A DNA stretch of 64,000 nt from Filobasidium wieringae (lineage: Eukaryota; Basidiomycota; Tremellomycetes; Filobasidiales; Filobasidiaceae), in NCBI GenBank assembly GCA_001600055.1, contig BCIV01000013.1, forward strand, positions 248,001-312,000, given 5' to 3'. This document shows, one piece after another, positions 47,204 through 60,773 of the stretch (position 1 is the stretch's first letter; every line of letters starts with the position of its first letter). The notes below the pieces were generated by a model. The model had not been told where the DNA came from and made no database searches. It was given only the letters and a program-made list of their open reading frames with translations. Made by a program: the position numbers and the translations under genes.

Positions 47204-49742
47204 ATGGGCAAGCAGAAGCATGGAAGACTATACGTCACGCATGATGAACACGCTGCAGGACTGTCATCCGGATCGATAGGAAAACAGGCAGGACCTGGAA
47301 AGGGAGGGTTTCAACGGTTGCCATTGTCAGTAGTTTAGTTCAAGGAAGTCAATGTCAAATCATAGTCTCAATATTCGAAGCGTGTTTCTTTCTCAGTGAT
47401 TGTTGTGCGCTATCTCTACAACCTTTCAAGAACCCTGTTGCGGCGATCGATCACGACGTAAAAGAAGGTGGACCTACCCGAGCAGATGTTTTCGATCTCC
47501 TGAATATCGTGCCATACATTAGGAAATTTGGCACAAGTCAGTCTGATAGTCGAGCAGGGAAGAATCGGCAAGTTACTGAAGCCTCCATTCTATCGATACC
47601 ATAGATCCCGCGACAGGCAGCAAACTGGAAACTAGCGAACTAATCAAGCTTAACTTCTTTCGAGTATGTGTCTATCTTGAATCGTGCATGAGACCAGGAC
47701 TGACCCCTGATGACCTTCCGTGGATAAGAATGCCGAAGGTAACTATCATGATCCTATAACCTACAAGCCTCTGTCTCAACACACACATATCGTCTTCCTG
47801 AAGACTACAGTAGGTTGTGTTTCCAGACGTGCTGTTCGATCGCTCAAGCTGACCGATACTTAATCGACCAGGGCAATGTGTATGACATGGCTTCCCTTCA
47901 CCTACTGGCTATCAAAACTAAGACTTTCCGAGATTTGATCGACGAAAGTCCGTTCAAGAAAACGGACGTGATTACCATTCAGGTAAGTTTTCTTTATACC
48001 GGCCTTTTCGACTTATGGCTCAAACTGAATATCATACAGGATCCTGAGAACCTTGTTGCCAGAGATTTGAGCTCATATGACTATGTGAAAACCGACAAGA
48101 GAGTTGAGGGTGGGTTAACTTTTGCTTGCGTTGCAAAGCTATACTGAATGGTGCATACACGCCCATAGAAACGGACAGAGAGCACGACCCGCTTAAAGGA
48201 ATCAACGTGGATGCAGCTGGAGGAGCGAGCAAGGTATTAAAGATGATCTCCGAGAAATCAAAAGCACTAGAAAAGGCCAAAGCGAGCGGAGAAGGAGAAG
48301 AGCAGCAGGAACCTGAAGAAGGGACTATCGCTATTCGAGCGAAAGCCCAGAAAGCTTGTGAGACACTTCCGAGGTTAAAGGACCCCCATACTTCACTTAC
48401 CGAGGGCTACGTGCTGCCTTAGATAACGCTTCTAACTTCACCAATGGTCAGGCTTCGGCTTCTTTTACCAGTACGGCTCTAGCACCTGCTGCCAAGAATG
48501 AGACGGCGATGTTCGACGAAGAAGAGTGTGAGTGCTACTTCCTATTGAAACACAGCCCTGGTGTTTGCCTTTCGGTCACTGATTTTTTTTTGTCAAATAG
48601 TCATGTTTGATGAGATGGCACAATCAACGAAGGATAAAGACCGAATTCAGTACAAAGGATACGCGACGATCCGGACGAATCTGGGAAATCTCAACGTCGA
48701 GTTGCATGGGGATCGTGTGAGTACACACTCAAGATGAACGTCCGTTTCTTCTGGCTGATTTGTTGTCTTCCAGGCGCCTAAAACGGTATACAATTGGCTG
48801 AAGCTAGCTGAAGCGGGGAAGTACGACGACGTGGTCTTCCATAGGCTGATACCGGGCTTCATGGTGCGTATCAAATCCCACAGCAAGAGGTCTCATTGCT
48901 GATACAACTTGAGATACAAACAGATACAAGGAGGGGATCCGACTGGTACAGGAAGAGGTGGATCCAGTCATTGGGGAAGCAACTTCCGTGATGAGCATGA
49001 CCTGAAAGGAGCGTTTAAACATGCTGAAAGGGGAGTGCTTGTAAGTATATTCTGGCTTAATCGGTACGTTGATGCATCCTGATAACCCTACGAATATCAG
49101 TCCATGGCAAACCGGGGACCAAACACAAATGGGTCAGTTGAAAACTTGAGATCGGGGATAAATCTCGTCTGAAATGTTTTCCGGCCTCGCAGATCCCAAT
49201 TCTTCTTTACCTTCCGTCCGACATCCCATCTGGATGGAAAACACACAGTCTTCGGAAAGCTTGTCGATGAGGATAGCCTAAGGGTGTTGTCCATTATGGA
49301 GACTCGGGCTATATCTAAGAAAGACGATCGTCCATTGGAGGATATCACTATTCTTGGAGTAGTTGTGTAAGCAAGATCATCGTGTTCAAGCGACCGCGAC
49401 TGACTGCCTCGTTCCGTTCACAGAGTACAAGATCCTTTCAAGGCTTATCAGGCTCGGCTGAATGCCAAAATCTCCCGCCAAGATCGATCGGAGGAAGCAA
49501 TAGCTGCTCGACAAGCAAAACGGGCTGCTCGCGAGGCAGATCGTACTACGTGGTTGGGTACAAACTTGGGTGACAAAGGTAAACGAAAACGGGAGGAAGA
49601 GAATTTGAGCGTAGGAAGATACCTCGAAGCCAAGAAACAGGCCGCTAGCACCCCTTCTGCCAGCGGTAATCTTGAATTTGGTTCTAGCGGCTCGAAGAAG
49701 ACAAAGAAGTTGGGAAGTTTTGGCGACTTCAGTGGATGGTGA
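47204..49742 (+). CDS. cyp8: U-box cyclophilin (PPIL2/Cyp8), peptidyl-prolyl isomerase-like 2
   Basis: A nuclear U-box plus cyclophilin protein associated with spliceosomes. ATG 47204 gives [17 protein letters not shown], the family N-terminus. The first U-box reads [20 protein letters not shown]. The second part runs [51 protein letters not shown]. The cyclophilin domain starts [20 protein letters not shown] and contains [40 protein letters not shown] and [12 protein letters not shown], so the catalytic Arg and the NGSQFF motif are present. The C-terminus is a Lys-rich tail ending GSFGDFSGW, as in PPIL2. Around nine introns. Confidence 0.92.
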
Positions 49743-49882
49743 TCGGCATATGGACTACTTGTAATACCCAATGTATCATCAAGAACTTGACCGTCGTTCC
49801 GGCGAATCTTAATGAATGGCCTGATGATCAACCAAGTCAGGAACACAAATGTGCTATTCTAGCGTGCTCCCTCGTGCTCTCA

Positions 49883-50116
49883 ATGCATCGCTCTAAGCTC
49901 ATTGCAGACTCACTCCTGCTCTCGTTGTTCACTGTAGGGCGCTTTTTTGCAGGAATGGCAGTTGCAGGGTTCATAAGGGCAAGATGTCGCAAGGCGGCAA
50001 CGCCAGCACTTGCCCAGGAGGTGGATTCATCGTTGTCCTCAGCAACAGACGAGACACAGCCAAGTTCAGCAATTTCGCGCCGTTCAGAGCATACATCCGA
50101 GGACGCTGAGAGCTGA
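49883..50116 (+). CDS. possible 77-residue membrane micropeptide
   Basis: Open frame from ATG 49883 (MHRSKLIADSLLLSLFTVGR, then a further hydrophobic stretch FFAGMAVAGFI) followed by an Arg/Lys patch and an acidic Ser-rich tail. This single-span, basic-after-helix pattern resembles small mitochondrial or ER membrane proteins, but I recognise no family. It lies 140 bp after the cyp8 stop and may be only 3' UTR. An antisense frame covers the same bases. Confidence 0.2.
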   Translation: MHRSKLIADSLLLSLFTVGRFFAGMAVAGFIRARCRKAATPALAQEVDSSLSSATDETQPSSAISRRSEHTSEDAES

Positions 50117-50518
50117 ATGAGGAACATGTTGTTTCATGTTAGTCTATGGTTTCATTATTGACTTCTACTATGGCAAGTTGGTATGACCGCCATCCGTCGA
50201 AAAAGGTGTTCATTCAATTATCTCAGTCCACAAACGATATTTGTTCCCTGGCAATGCAGACGAAGGTCATATGCTATGTGCAAAACACACCAATAACCTG
50301 TCAGATCGATTGCAAAAAAGAATGTTCATGTTTTGTGATTTCCTTCAGCGTCTAAGCTGTTGTTGCTACATCACTAAGTATCGCGCGCATCTATGATCGT
50401 TACAGGCCGTAGATTGTCATATGAAATTGGGTATGTGCCTTCCTGGCGAGGCAAGGGTATAAGTAGTCTTCGGAAACTTCTATCCTAGTCTGTAGGTGAA
50501 TGTGTGGTTCGTGTTCGA

Positions 50519-52686
50519 TTAAACGCATCCGTTGACGAGACGGTTTTTAGGCAAGCTGTATCCAGTTTGCGCCCAGGTTGTGATGTTAGGGCTGTTTCGT
50601 TGAATTCTAGTGTCAGGGGCTGCGACTACAAACAACTTTGGAAGTGACTTACTCGGTGTAAGCTTTAGGATGATTGGCGATGTAGTCTGCTGTCGGATAG
50701 TCTGCAGCAGGGGAGGGAAGTTAGGAATGGGTGAGGCGCAGCTAGAAACTTCTTATAGCGGCTTACCTGCAGGATCGCAGCCAACGCTACCGAAATCTTC
50801 ACGTTGATAGATCCTTACGTATTCGAACAACATTTCGTTTGGGAAATTGAGGTGAGTGAAGTCGACCAGCTGGAAATTGTTCGACATTCCTGTTGGAGCA
50901 AATGGACACGTTTAGCTTCCGGCGACAAGAGAAGATCGCTGAAATGGAATTGACATACCGAAGTTGAACACTAGCGACATAGGCTCCTCTGGGATAAGTC
51001 GGCGTCCAACTTCAGTTCCAGGATTCGCGGCGAGACCGTCAGCATGAAGCGTCCACGCTTTCTTTCCGTCGGCCATCCAAGTGATATACCCGTTCTCCCG
51101 ATCGTCCTTGTTCGCGTACATCTCGTACGAGTACACAGCGGAACGAGCACCGGTTTCGGTATATACGTCATCGCCAACATAGGTAAGACCCGAGGCTGAC
51201 TGTTGACCTGTGCCTCCGGTATACGTGTTCCAATAAGTGTTATCGCTGTCGTATACCTCCGAGTAGTTTTGGTTGAATTGCCAATTCGAGTCATATGGGG
51301 CGAGCTGGAGAGTCTGAGATACCTGACCACGTTGACTATCGATCACCACTTGGGCTTCGATCAGATCGACCTCTGGAACTCCCCTTCCTACCGAAACATC
51401 AGGTCCTGGATGATCCTCTCCTTGACAGGTACAGGATGACCACCTTTGTCCCGGTAGATAGGATAGGGGTCCATCTTGTGGCGAGTGTAGTGCGTCGTAC
51501 GGTCCGGTTCCGTTGATATACGTTTGGTTAGGCAAGATACCAACGTCACAACTATCGTAAGAGTACGGCCAGGTTCCTTCTGTCGATGCACCGTAACCTG
51601 TAATTGTGCTCAGATAATCAGCAAAGCGTGTTCCCCGTCGCCTGAGAAATGTTTCTATATTCACCTGCGCGTCCCAGGTTACCGAAAGCCCAAACACCTG
51701 GCCAAAATCCACCGGTCTTATGATTACCAGGAAGAATCAGACTAACTGTGTGAAACATGAACAAATACGTCTCAACGTCTGATCGCCTCTTGTATTTTTC
51801 TGGGTTGATAGCATACCTTCGTAGTACATTGAACCAGAAAAGCATAGCTTGTTCCACGATTGCAGCATACCGGATTTGAAGTTGAGGTCATGGATGGGTT
51901 CTTGGGTCAGAGTGATGACAAGCTTGCCGTCTCTGGTGGTGATTGCGCCTGGATTGAAAAAGGTCGTTTGGATTGGATCTTGCTATGCATCTGCCTTCCC
52001 CCTGAAACTCACTAGGGTCGTACCATTCGAAATCGTTTGTTCCCCAGTAGTGCAAGTCTACACCCTCGAAGAAAGGGTCGTCACCCGGGAAGAAGGTCCT
52101 CCCGTCAGTCTCAAACTCATCCGAGAAAACCAAGTTCCAGTTCTTTCCATCATATCCCGTTCGCGAATAGGCCTCGGGAGGTGTATCTGCATCGATCAGT
52201 TCTCTTTGTAATGATGTGACCTGTCCCGTCGAGTTGATCCCTCCGAGGTTGTATCCTGACGTCCCCGAGGTTGACAGTTTCCTGTTCACTTCCCGCGTTA
52301 CCGGTAGGACGAGGAAGACGGAAATGATTCCACCACAGAGAACAAAGATGGTTCCCATGTTCATCCAACCACGAGCTGACCAAGGGTTCATGTGCTCCTT
52401 CTCATTGACCTTCTTCTCCCATTCTTCTAGAGGTTCTTCATCCAATTGTGCGAGGATATTCGCTTGTGTATTCATGGCGGGAAAAGAGGATGCCTTGGAG
52501 CTGTTTGTACGACGCGACGAGGTTAGGGCAGATATGTAGCAAGAGGGTCGCTGATCGTTCTTACCTGGTCGACGGTGCTGCCGAGTACTTTCTTCCGTTT
52601 CGGTACGCCATTGGGGAGGAGGGAGCGACTAATGCTTCACCGCTGTCCGTAGATCCTGGTCTCGAGTGACTGAGATTAAAGACCAT
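50519..52686 (-). CDS. KRE6: Kre6/Skn1-type GH16 beta-1,6-glucan synthesis protein
   Basis: A type II membrane protein of GH16 required for cell-wall beta-1,6-glucan. The start at 52686 gives [20 protein letters not shown]. An intron ending CAAACAG joins it to [19 protein letters not shown]. Then a transmembrane helix ([19 protein letters not shown]), [32 protein letters not shown], the GH16 motif ExDxxE in [12 protein letters not shown] (near 51360), [37 protein letters not shown], and the C-terminal [13 protein letters not shown]. All family landmarks are present and the catalytic acids are intact. A shorter start at ATG 52475 is possible, but the upstream exon matches the usual Kre6 cytosolic tail. 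Confidence 0.93.
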
Positions 52687-52967
52687 TAATCTTCAGGAGT
52701 GTCGCGGAAGAGCTATCGAAATTCGACGGTGTGTCGTCTATCAGTGTGGTAGCTGTATAGCTTGTAGGGTATGGGTTTGATGAGGCTGAATGGATAGAAT
52801 GATGGACATGACAACGAACGAGACAAAGATTGAATTCAGGCTGCGAGCTGATAAATCTGTTTGAGCGCTTTGGAACAGCGAGTTTCCTACATTTCGCTGT
52901 GTTTGTTGTTGAGCGCGACCTCGGTTAAAATGTAATTGCTATAAACAGAAGACACTAGGTTCGCGAG

Positions 52968-53622
52968 CTAACCGAAGTCGCTAATCATACCGCTTCTCGG
53001 TACTTTTTTGTCATCGATATGCCCGGCATGTTCCCGATGGTTTGGAGATCTTGTAGATCTGCTGGCAGGATCTCTCTTGAACTCAAAAGGCGGCATCGGC
53101 TCAGGCGTTGGCATACACGAGATGGTCATGTTGGTCACAGGTATCATTCGCGCTGCATGGACGAATGTAGTTGGATCCGTGGGCGGGAATAGGGAGGAAC
53201 GAGTGACTGATCGACCGTCACCCGCAAGAACCTTGCGGTGAAAGCCCCTGACGCGATTCAAAACAAACAATCTCCCGAGATCACAACACGTGTATAATAA
53301 CTGGTGACCGAACCACTCGAATGCGTAACAATCAATGTCGTTTCAGGTATGAGAAACCCTATGACCCAGATGATGTCTGCCAGACACAGCTCGCCAGTCG
53401 CCAGCCCGCTGTCGTTTCACCAATTGCTGTGCCCTCCACCATCGTTTCGAAGAGCGCTCGCATAGTGGAGGCCGGGACGTGGAGGTCAAACTCTGGAGAT
53501 AAGTGAACTTCTCGCTTGGTTAGGACGCCTTTCATAATTGTGTGATCGATTCGGGTCCGAGATCTACTGATCGTATCAAACGGCTGTGCACGTTCATTAT
53601 ATCTGTTATCGGCTGTGGTCAT
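52968..53622 (-). CDS. hypothetical protein, gene model tentative
   Basis: I do not recognise it. From ATG 53622 an 87-codon frame (MTTADNRYNERAQPFDTISR...) can be joined in phase across a roughly 100-nt intron (weak GTCATA donor, CGCGTCAG acceptor) to a second frame containing FPPTDPTTFVHAARMIPVTN and PTPEPMPPFEFKRD, ending at 52968. No signal peptide or membrane span. It begins only 27 bp after the TRP4 stop on the same strand, so it could instead be TRP4 3' UTR. Confidence 0.33.
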
Positions 53623-53649
53623 TCAACATCTTTTGTAGATTACGCCTGA

Positions 53650-55160
53650 TCACTTTTTCTTCTCGTCCGTTTGGGTTCGAGTCAGCTTGGGGTGTAACCA
53701 AGCAGGTACCGGGCCTCCTTTGGCAGCCTCTCCACCATCTTCCTCCACAATTCCTGCTGCTCCCTTTGTTGCCTCTACACTAGCAGTCTTGAAACCTTCC
53801 CAAGCCTTGACGGCACCTCCGGAGGACATGCTTTCCCTAGCCATATCCACTCCCTCCTTGTACGTCTCTACACGGCCGGCAATCTTGAGCAGAGCAGCAG
53901 ATTGGAGCAGGACGTAGTCCCTGATGGAATCGAGTGAAGGGGAGTCGGGGCCAGCAGGAGCAGAAAGATGAGGGGGAGGAGGTTTTGTGCTATCCAAGAT
54001 CGAGTGGAACGTCAAAGCGTTCAGCTCAGGGGTAGACCCGCGGACGGAAGAGATGGGATGAGTGGCCAGACCGAAATCGGTGGTAGGGTGTATGGAACCG
54101 GTCGTAATCTCTCCATCTTTCAGCTCCCAAGTCTACGAAATGACTGCAGTCAATAAAACGGAAAGCGTGTTCTCTCACTTGTCCACTCACCCAGGTCTCC
54201 CCTTCGCAACTGATCTCGTCCAACCCTTCCTTTCCGCAAACAACCAAAGCCCTCTCCACCTTCAAAAGCTTAAGAACCTCTGCAAATGTATCTCCCAACT
54301 CCTTCTTAGCAACCCCTAGAACCATCCTTTGGGGTCTAGCAGGATTGATCAAAGGTCCCAATACGTTGAAGACGGTACGGAAGTTGAGTTGACGACGGAT
54401 GGGAGCGAGATGAGCCAGGGATGGGTGGTAGTGGGGTGCAAAGAGGAAAGTGAATGGGGAAGTTGACATGAGTTTTGGGAGGGAGGAGGGAGGGAAGATG
54501 AGGGATGCTCCAAGCGACATGAGGAGATCGGCAGAGCCCGAGGTAGATGTTGCTGCCTTTGAGCCATGCTATACGTCGTAGCCAATACACCATCAACAAG
54601 GATCCTCAACGATGTCCCCGATATCGTTCTGACTCACTTTGGCGACCCTGAGCCCAGTCCCCGCTACCACTACGGCTGCAGTGGTAGACACGTTGTACGT
54701 ATCGAACCCATCTCCACCGGTTCCTACAATATCTGCCAGTCCCTGATACCCATCGCCAACGTTATCCGTCTTTTCGAAATCCCACCCACCTTCCTCCGAG
54801 CCCTTGTTAGTAGAAGCTTCTGGTAGGAAGGAAGATATCTGAACAGAGTGTTCTCGAAGGACTGCTGCACAAGCTGCGACGACGTCAGGAGAAGTATCCA
54901 ACCCAGAGAGTGTCAAGGCGGTGATGAACGACCCAATCTATCGTCAAGGTATAATTCAGCCCCTAGACACCGCCGAGCTACATTTGTATGTCGAAACTCA
55001 CCTGAGCCTCGCTTGCACCCTTTCCATCTACCCTGCAGAGATGCCTGAAACAGTCTGCTACGTCTTCGGGCGTGAAATCATCCGGCACCTGAGCCAACTT
55101 TTTCAAGAGGAGTTTGAAGGTGTCTGGCGTGAACTTTTGTTCCTCGTCTGTCTTTGCCAT
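53650..55160 (-). CDS. TRP4: anthranilate phosphoribosyltransferase
   Basis: Second step of tryptophan biosynthesis: anthranilate plus PRPP to phosphoribosyl-anthranilate. ATG 55160 gives [20 protein letters not shown], and an N-terminal helical domain follows ([16 protein letters not shown]). The PRPP-binding glycine-rich loop [20 protein letters not shown] near 54740 is intact (GTGGD and NxSTxxA). Then come [59 protein letters not shown] and [40 protein letters not shown]. The C-terminus is lysine-rich. A few short introns. Length about 420 residues is on the long side for the family because of insertions in the middle and C-terminal parts. Confidence 0.94.
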
Positions 55161-55478
55161 CCTTCCTGTTTAGGTTGTTCGTGTGTGTTGTGCACGATTT
55201 TGCAGCGAGAAAAGAGGTGAATTCTCCTGGTTTTGCTTGCTCGATGACGATTTCGTTGACTTGAATTTCGAGATTTGCTTCCGAATCGCAAGCTGAACGA
55301 CAATCTAAAGTTCAGCACTTGAACGAAATGTCAATAACTCGACGGCATCGACCTATTCTCCCAACACACCGACACCAGTACCGCAGTCTCCCTCACCAGC
55401 GATATACAGGCCCTGGCTGGTCTTTCGATCCTCATAATACTATCTCGTTTCGATCCAGCCCTGTTCCGGTTTGCGACG

Positions 55479-57440
55479 ATGTCCTTCGGTATGTCAAGAC
55501 GATGATCCTGACAACAGCTAGCAAGAACTGAGTTCGCCTGCTACAACTCGATCCACAGGCAAACGCAATATATCCAAAGTCGATGGAGTAACCGCTTCGG
55601 TAACCAACAAGAAAAGTGAGTGGCATATATTTCGGACGGTCTCCCACTCGGACACCGCTGAGTCGTAAACATCTTAGTGTCTATAAGTACTACAAGTGTA
55701 CATCCTTTCTTTAAACCTCCACCCCCAACTGCAGGCACATCATACATCAAGATTCCTTCTCCTCCTACCCTCGAACATTACCTCCATCTAGATCCCTTCC
55801 CTTCTGCTACACCCTTGACAGTCAAGGTGGCTTTCTGCGATCTGGACGGCTGCTTGATAAAACCTAAAGGAAACTCCAGTTGGCCAAAGAACAAGGACGA
55901 TTGGGAGTGGTGGTCGCCTGGTGTTAAGCGGAAGATGAAGGTTTGGCAGGACGAAGGGTACAGCCTACTATATCGCTGATCATTGTGGGGTGCGGTCGCT
56001 GACTTTTCGACCCACTCGATCGCCCACAGATACCATGTTGTTATCATCTCGAATCAAAAGTTGACGAAAGGAGATGGAGGCTTGAAGAAACTAGAAGAAT
56101 GGAGGAAAAAGATGCCCATCATCTGTCGAGATGTAAAGTCGTCATCCTGATCCTACACCTCTTAGGTGGGTACTCATCTTGAATGTTTGTCTCCCTTTAG
56201 CTCCCATCTGAACTACCACTCCGAGTAATGGCAGCAACAGGAGCGGACCAGTATAGGAAACCTCGGATTGGAATGTTCGATTGCGTAAAACAACTATATG
56301 CCGAGAAAGGGTTATCGATTGGTATGATATTCTGTCCCCCTTCATTGACGCTATAGCGGACTATACTGATCGCTCTCTGGTCATAACACTTCTCGTTTAT
56401 AGATATGGGGAAATCGTTCTTTGTCGGGGATGCCGCAGGCAGAAAGGGGGATCATTCGGATACCGACCGAAAATGGGCGATCAACGCAGGCTTACGGTTT
56501 CATGTACCAGAAGAGCTGTTCAAGTAAGACGACTTATCATTCTACGCTCGAAGGGATGGTGGAAGCTGATTCGGGGGTCGGGCGATTTCAAGAGATCAGC
56601 CGCCACCGTTATACCCTGCACTGAAAGGGTTCGACGCCCTCGCTTATTTAGCTGCGTCGGAATACCGCGAGTCTTCCTTTTCCGTGTCTATCCGAATCTA
56701 GCTCAACATCGTCGTGATCCCATAGTCCCAGCTGTCACCCCTACATCGACCCCTATTTTGCCCAACGGTTTCAAGCGCGAAATAGTGATATTCGTAGGCT
56801 CTCCGTGAGTCGATCGTTTGCATATATGGAACTGCTCGACCTGAATGGAATTACCATAGCGCTGGCGGGAAAACGACATTTTACAAGACGTACTTTGAGC
56901 GGTCAGGCTATGTACATGTGAATCAGGACACGTTGAAAAGTAGAGACAAGTGTTTGCAACGGGTACGACAGGTCTTGGAAGAGGGAAAGTTTGGATGTAT
57001 CGTTGGTGCGTATTATTATGCTCTTTCCACAAGTGCAACCTTGTGAGTGATCCACATGGCGACAGATAATACCAACCGAAATGCAAACACTCGGAGTTTA
57101 TACGTTAAAATTGCTCGGGAGCTGAATGTGCCCATTCGTGCGTTCTTCTTCACGGCAACTGCCGAGTTGGCTCGACATAACAACGCATATCGAGCTTGGG
57201 TGGCAACAAACGTGCCAGAAGAGAATGTAAGTCACTGACTCGTTATGCTCAACAGACGACTGATATGTAAGCTTTATCTTTTAGAGAAGAGAGATCTTGC
57301 CGGACTTTGCCTTTTTGTCCTTCAAATCGGACCTCGAAGAACCTACCAAGAGTGAAGGGTTCAATGATGTCAAGCGGGTGAATTTCGTATTTGATGGCAC
57401 CGCTGAAGAGAGAGCTCAGTGGAGTAGATGGATGTTCTAG
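55479..57440 (+). CDS. PNK1: polynucleotide kinase 3'-phosphatase
   Basis: A DNA end-processing enzyme with HAD phosphatase and kinase domains; no FHA domain, as in fission yeast Pnk1. The start at 55479 (MSFG) is joined by a 64-nt intron to [19 protein letters not shown], then [14 protein letters not shown]. Phosphatase motif I is [16 protein letters not shown]: the two catalytic Asp are present, but the usual Thr is Cys. Motif II region is [29 protein letters not shown] is the downstream HAD motif. The kinase P-loop is formed by splicing: [20 protein letters not shown] near 56785-56895, then [15 protein letters not shown] and [19 protein letters not shown]-terminus AQWSRWMF at 57440. About ten introns, one only 42 nt (56681-56722). 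Confidence 0.91.
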
Positions 57441-58012
57441 CCAGTCAGCCTGACAGTGAAGGCACGATGTACTTGCACCGCTCCTTCAAGATACCGTTCT
57501 GACATTGGGCAGTAGTTCTTAGCATGATGCAGAGCCGTGTAAACGAAGTCTAGAAGTATATAGGAACGATGTACACACGGAGAATCAGCTTGGGATATCA
57601 CCTCTTAGCATCTGGCAACGAAGACATTGTCGCAGTTTACTGGCAGCATCGCGCCTATGACCTGCGTAAATTGATCCTGTCGATGCTTTAGATCATCAAT
57701 GGATGGGTTGATTACATGAGAAAGGTCTGGTACTATAGGCTCTTGGTGGTGGGGCCACTAATCGTCAACAATCAAGGATGACAGGTCGGTCAAGCAGCAC
57801 GCATGGGTTCACCGTTCTCAGATCATCTACATCTGCGATTTTCAATCACAATGAGATATAGAGAGGGAAGGCACAACGGTCCATACTTAATAGCTCAAAT
57901 AGATTGCAACTTGAGATATCGCCTAGCCAAATGCAATGTTGAGCGCAACGACGTGGTTTTTCAGTTGTTTTAGATGATAAGAACAACTCCACCAAGCATC
58001 AAGCATCGCTTA
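57441..58012. other. intergenic, no supported gene
   Basis: About 570 bases after PNK1 leading up to the tRNA-Lys duplicate. No open frame with a domain and no repeat beyond the tRNA duplication itself. Confidence 0.4.
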
Positions 58013-58075
58013 GCCGGTGAGCTCTGTTGGTAGAGCAGCCGACTCTTAATACATTACTGTGTGATTGGTCGCACC
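58013..58075 (+). pseudogene. 5'-half duplicate of the intron-bearing tRNA-Lys(CUU)
   Basis: GCCGGTGAGCTCTGTTGGTAG and the following GCAGCCGACTCTTAATACATT copy the intact tRNA 190 bp downstream, including the first bases of its intron. After the intron the sequence diverges (ATTGGTCGCACC instead of ATCGGCAGGTCATGG). No T arm or matching 3' acceptor strand can be drawn, so it cannot fold as a complete tRNA. The preceding bases (GCATCGCTTA versus GAACATCGGTTA) are also similar. Confidence 0.7.
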
Positions 58076-58206
58076 AATATCCGAGATGGTGTACGAGAAC
58101 ACGTAGGTTAGCTGTAAAAAACAAGAGCGAAGCAGAGCGATCCAAGATTATTGAAAAATCCTGATATATTTTTGTTTAACGAAATGCCATTACTGAACAT
58201 CGGTTA

Positions 58207-58294
58207 GCCCGATGAGCTCCGTTGGTAGAGCAGCCGACTCTTAATACATTAGTGTTTAATCGGCAGGTCATGGGTTCGAGCCCCATATTGGGCT
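58207..58294 (+). tRNA. tRNA-Lys (anticodon CUU), 15-nt intron
   Basis: The acceptor strand GCCCGAT (58207-58213) pairs with ATTGGGC (58287-58293). D arm GAGCTCCGTTGGTAGAGC. Anticodon stem GCCGA (58233-58237) pairs with TCGGC (58260-58264). The anticodon CTT is at 58240-58242 and a 15-nt intron at 58244-58258 sits at the canonical site after the base following the anticodon. The T arm region reads ATGGGTTCGAGCCCCAT. Complete cloverleaf; decodes AAG. TTTCTTTTT follows the gene and fits a Pol III terminator. Confidence 0.92.
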
Positions 58295-58860
58295 TTCTTT
58301 TTGCACTTCCTTTTCTCGATGTGAAAAACTTCTTGAAACCCTGAAGCCCTGATCGCACGTTCGTTCATCTTACCTTTTGGCCCTGAGAAAGCCCCAGTAA
58401 ATGTGTCGTTGCCGTACTTGAAGTGAATGCTCCATTGAGTCAGAGCGTTCTTCGTCAAGCTGCGAATGCGCAACAACTTGGCTCGGTCTCAGCGAGGCTT
58501 CCAATTCCAGATATCGACCTCCTAGGCACGATAGTCTTTTGAGCAAGGATGTACTTACCGCACCCGGTTTCGAGCTGCACATTAGTCCAGGTCTCCTGAC
58601 CATAAAACTCTGGCGGAAACGTTGCAACGCTTGCAACGTCGCGAGCAAGCGAGCAACTGGCGAATGTAAACCAAAGGCATCCAGATGAGATGAACGACGT
58701 CACACGATCCTCTTCAAATCACCTGCAAAATGTAAACTAGTCTGGCATCGTTACGTCATAAAACGACAAAATACAGATCCCAGCACGACATCCCGTGATT
58801 GCTCATAGCCAGTCGCCTTTTATTGTGACCAAAACATCAAGGAAACCCCAACTCGGAAAT
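58295..58860. other. intergenic, no supported gene
   Basis: About 570 bases between tRNA-Lys and the enolase stop. A small internal repeat (GTTGCAACGCTTGCAACG, then GCGAGCAAGCGAGCAA) lies at 58620-58652. A minus-strand open stretch (58455-58703) has no ATG in its hydrophobic start. I do not support a gene. Confidence 0.4.

Positions 58861-60773
<1,913 letters not shown>

Noticed and set aside
53359..53622. Ornithine-decarboxylase-antizyme-like frameshifted gene
   Set aside because: Two adjacent frames suggested it, but no antizyme motif is visible and an ordinary intron can join them.
58455..58703. Secreted peptide gene on the minus strand
   Set aside because: The apparent start is GTG, not ATG; no ATG precedes the hydrophobic stretch, and no exon joins were convincing.
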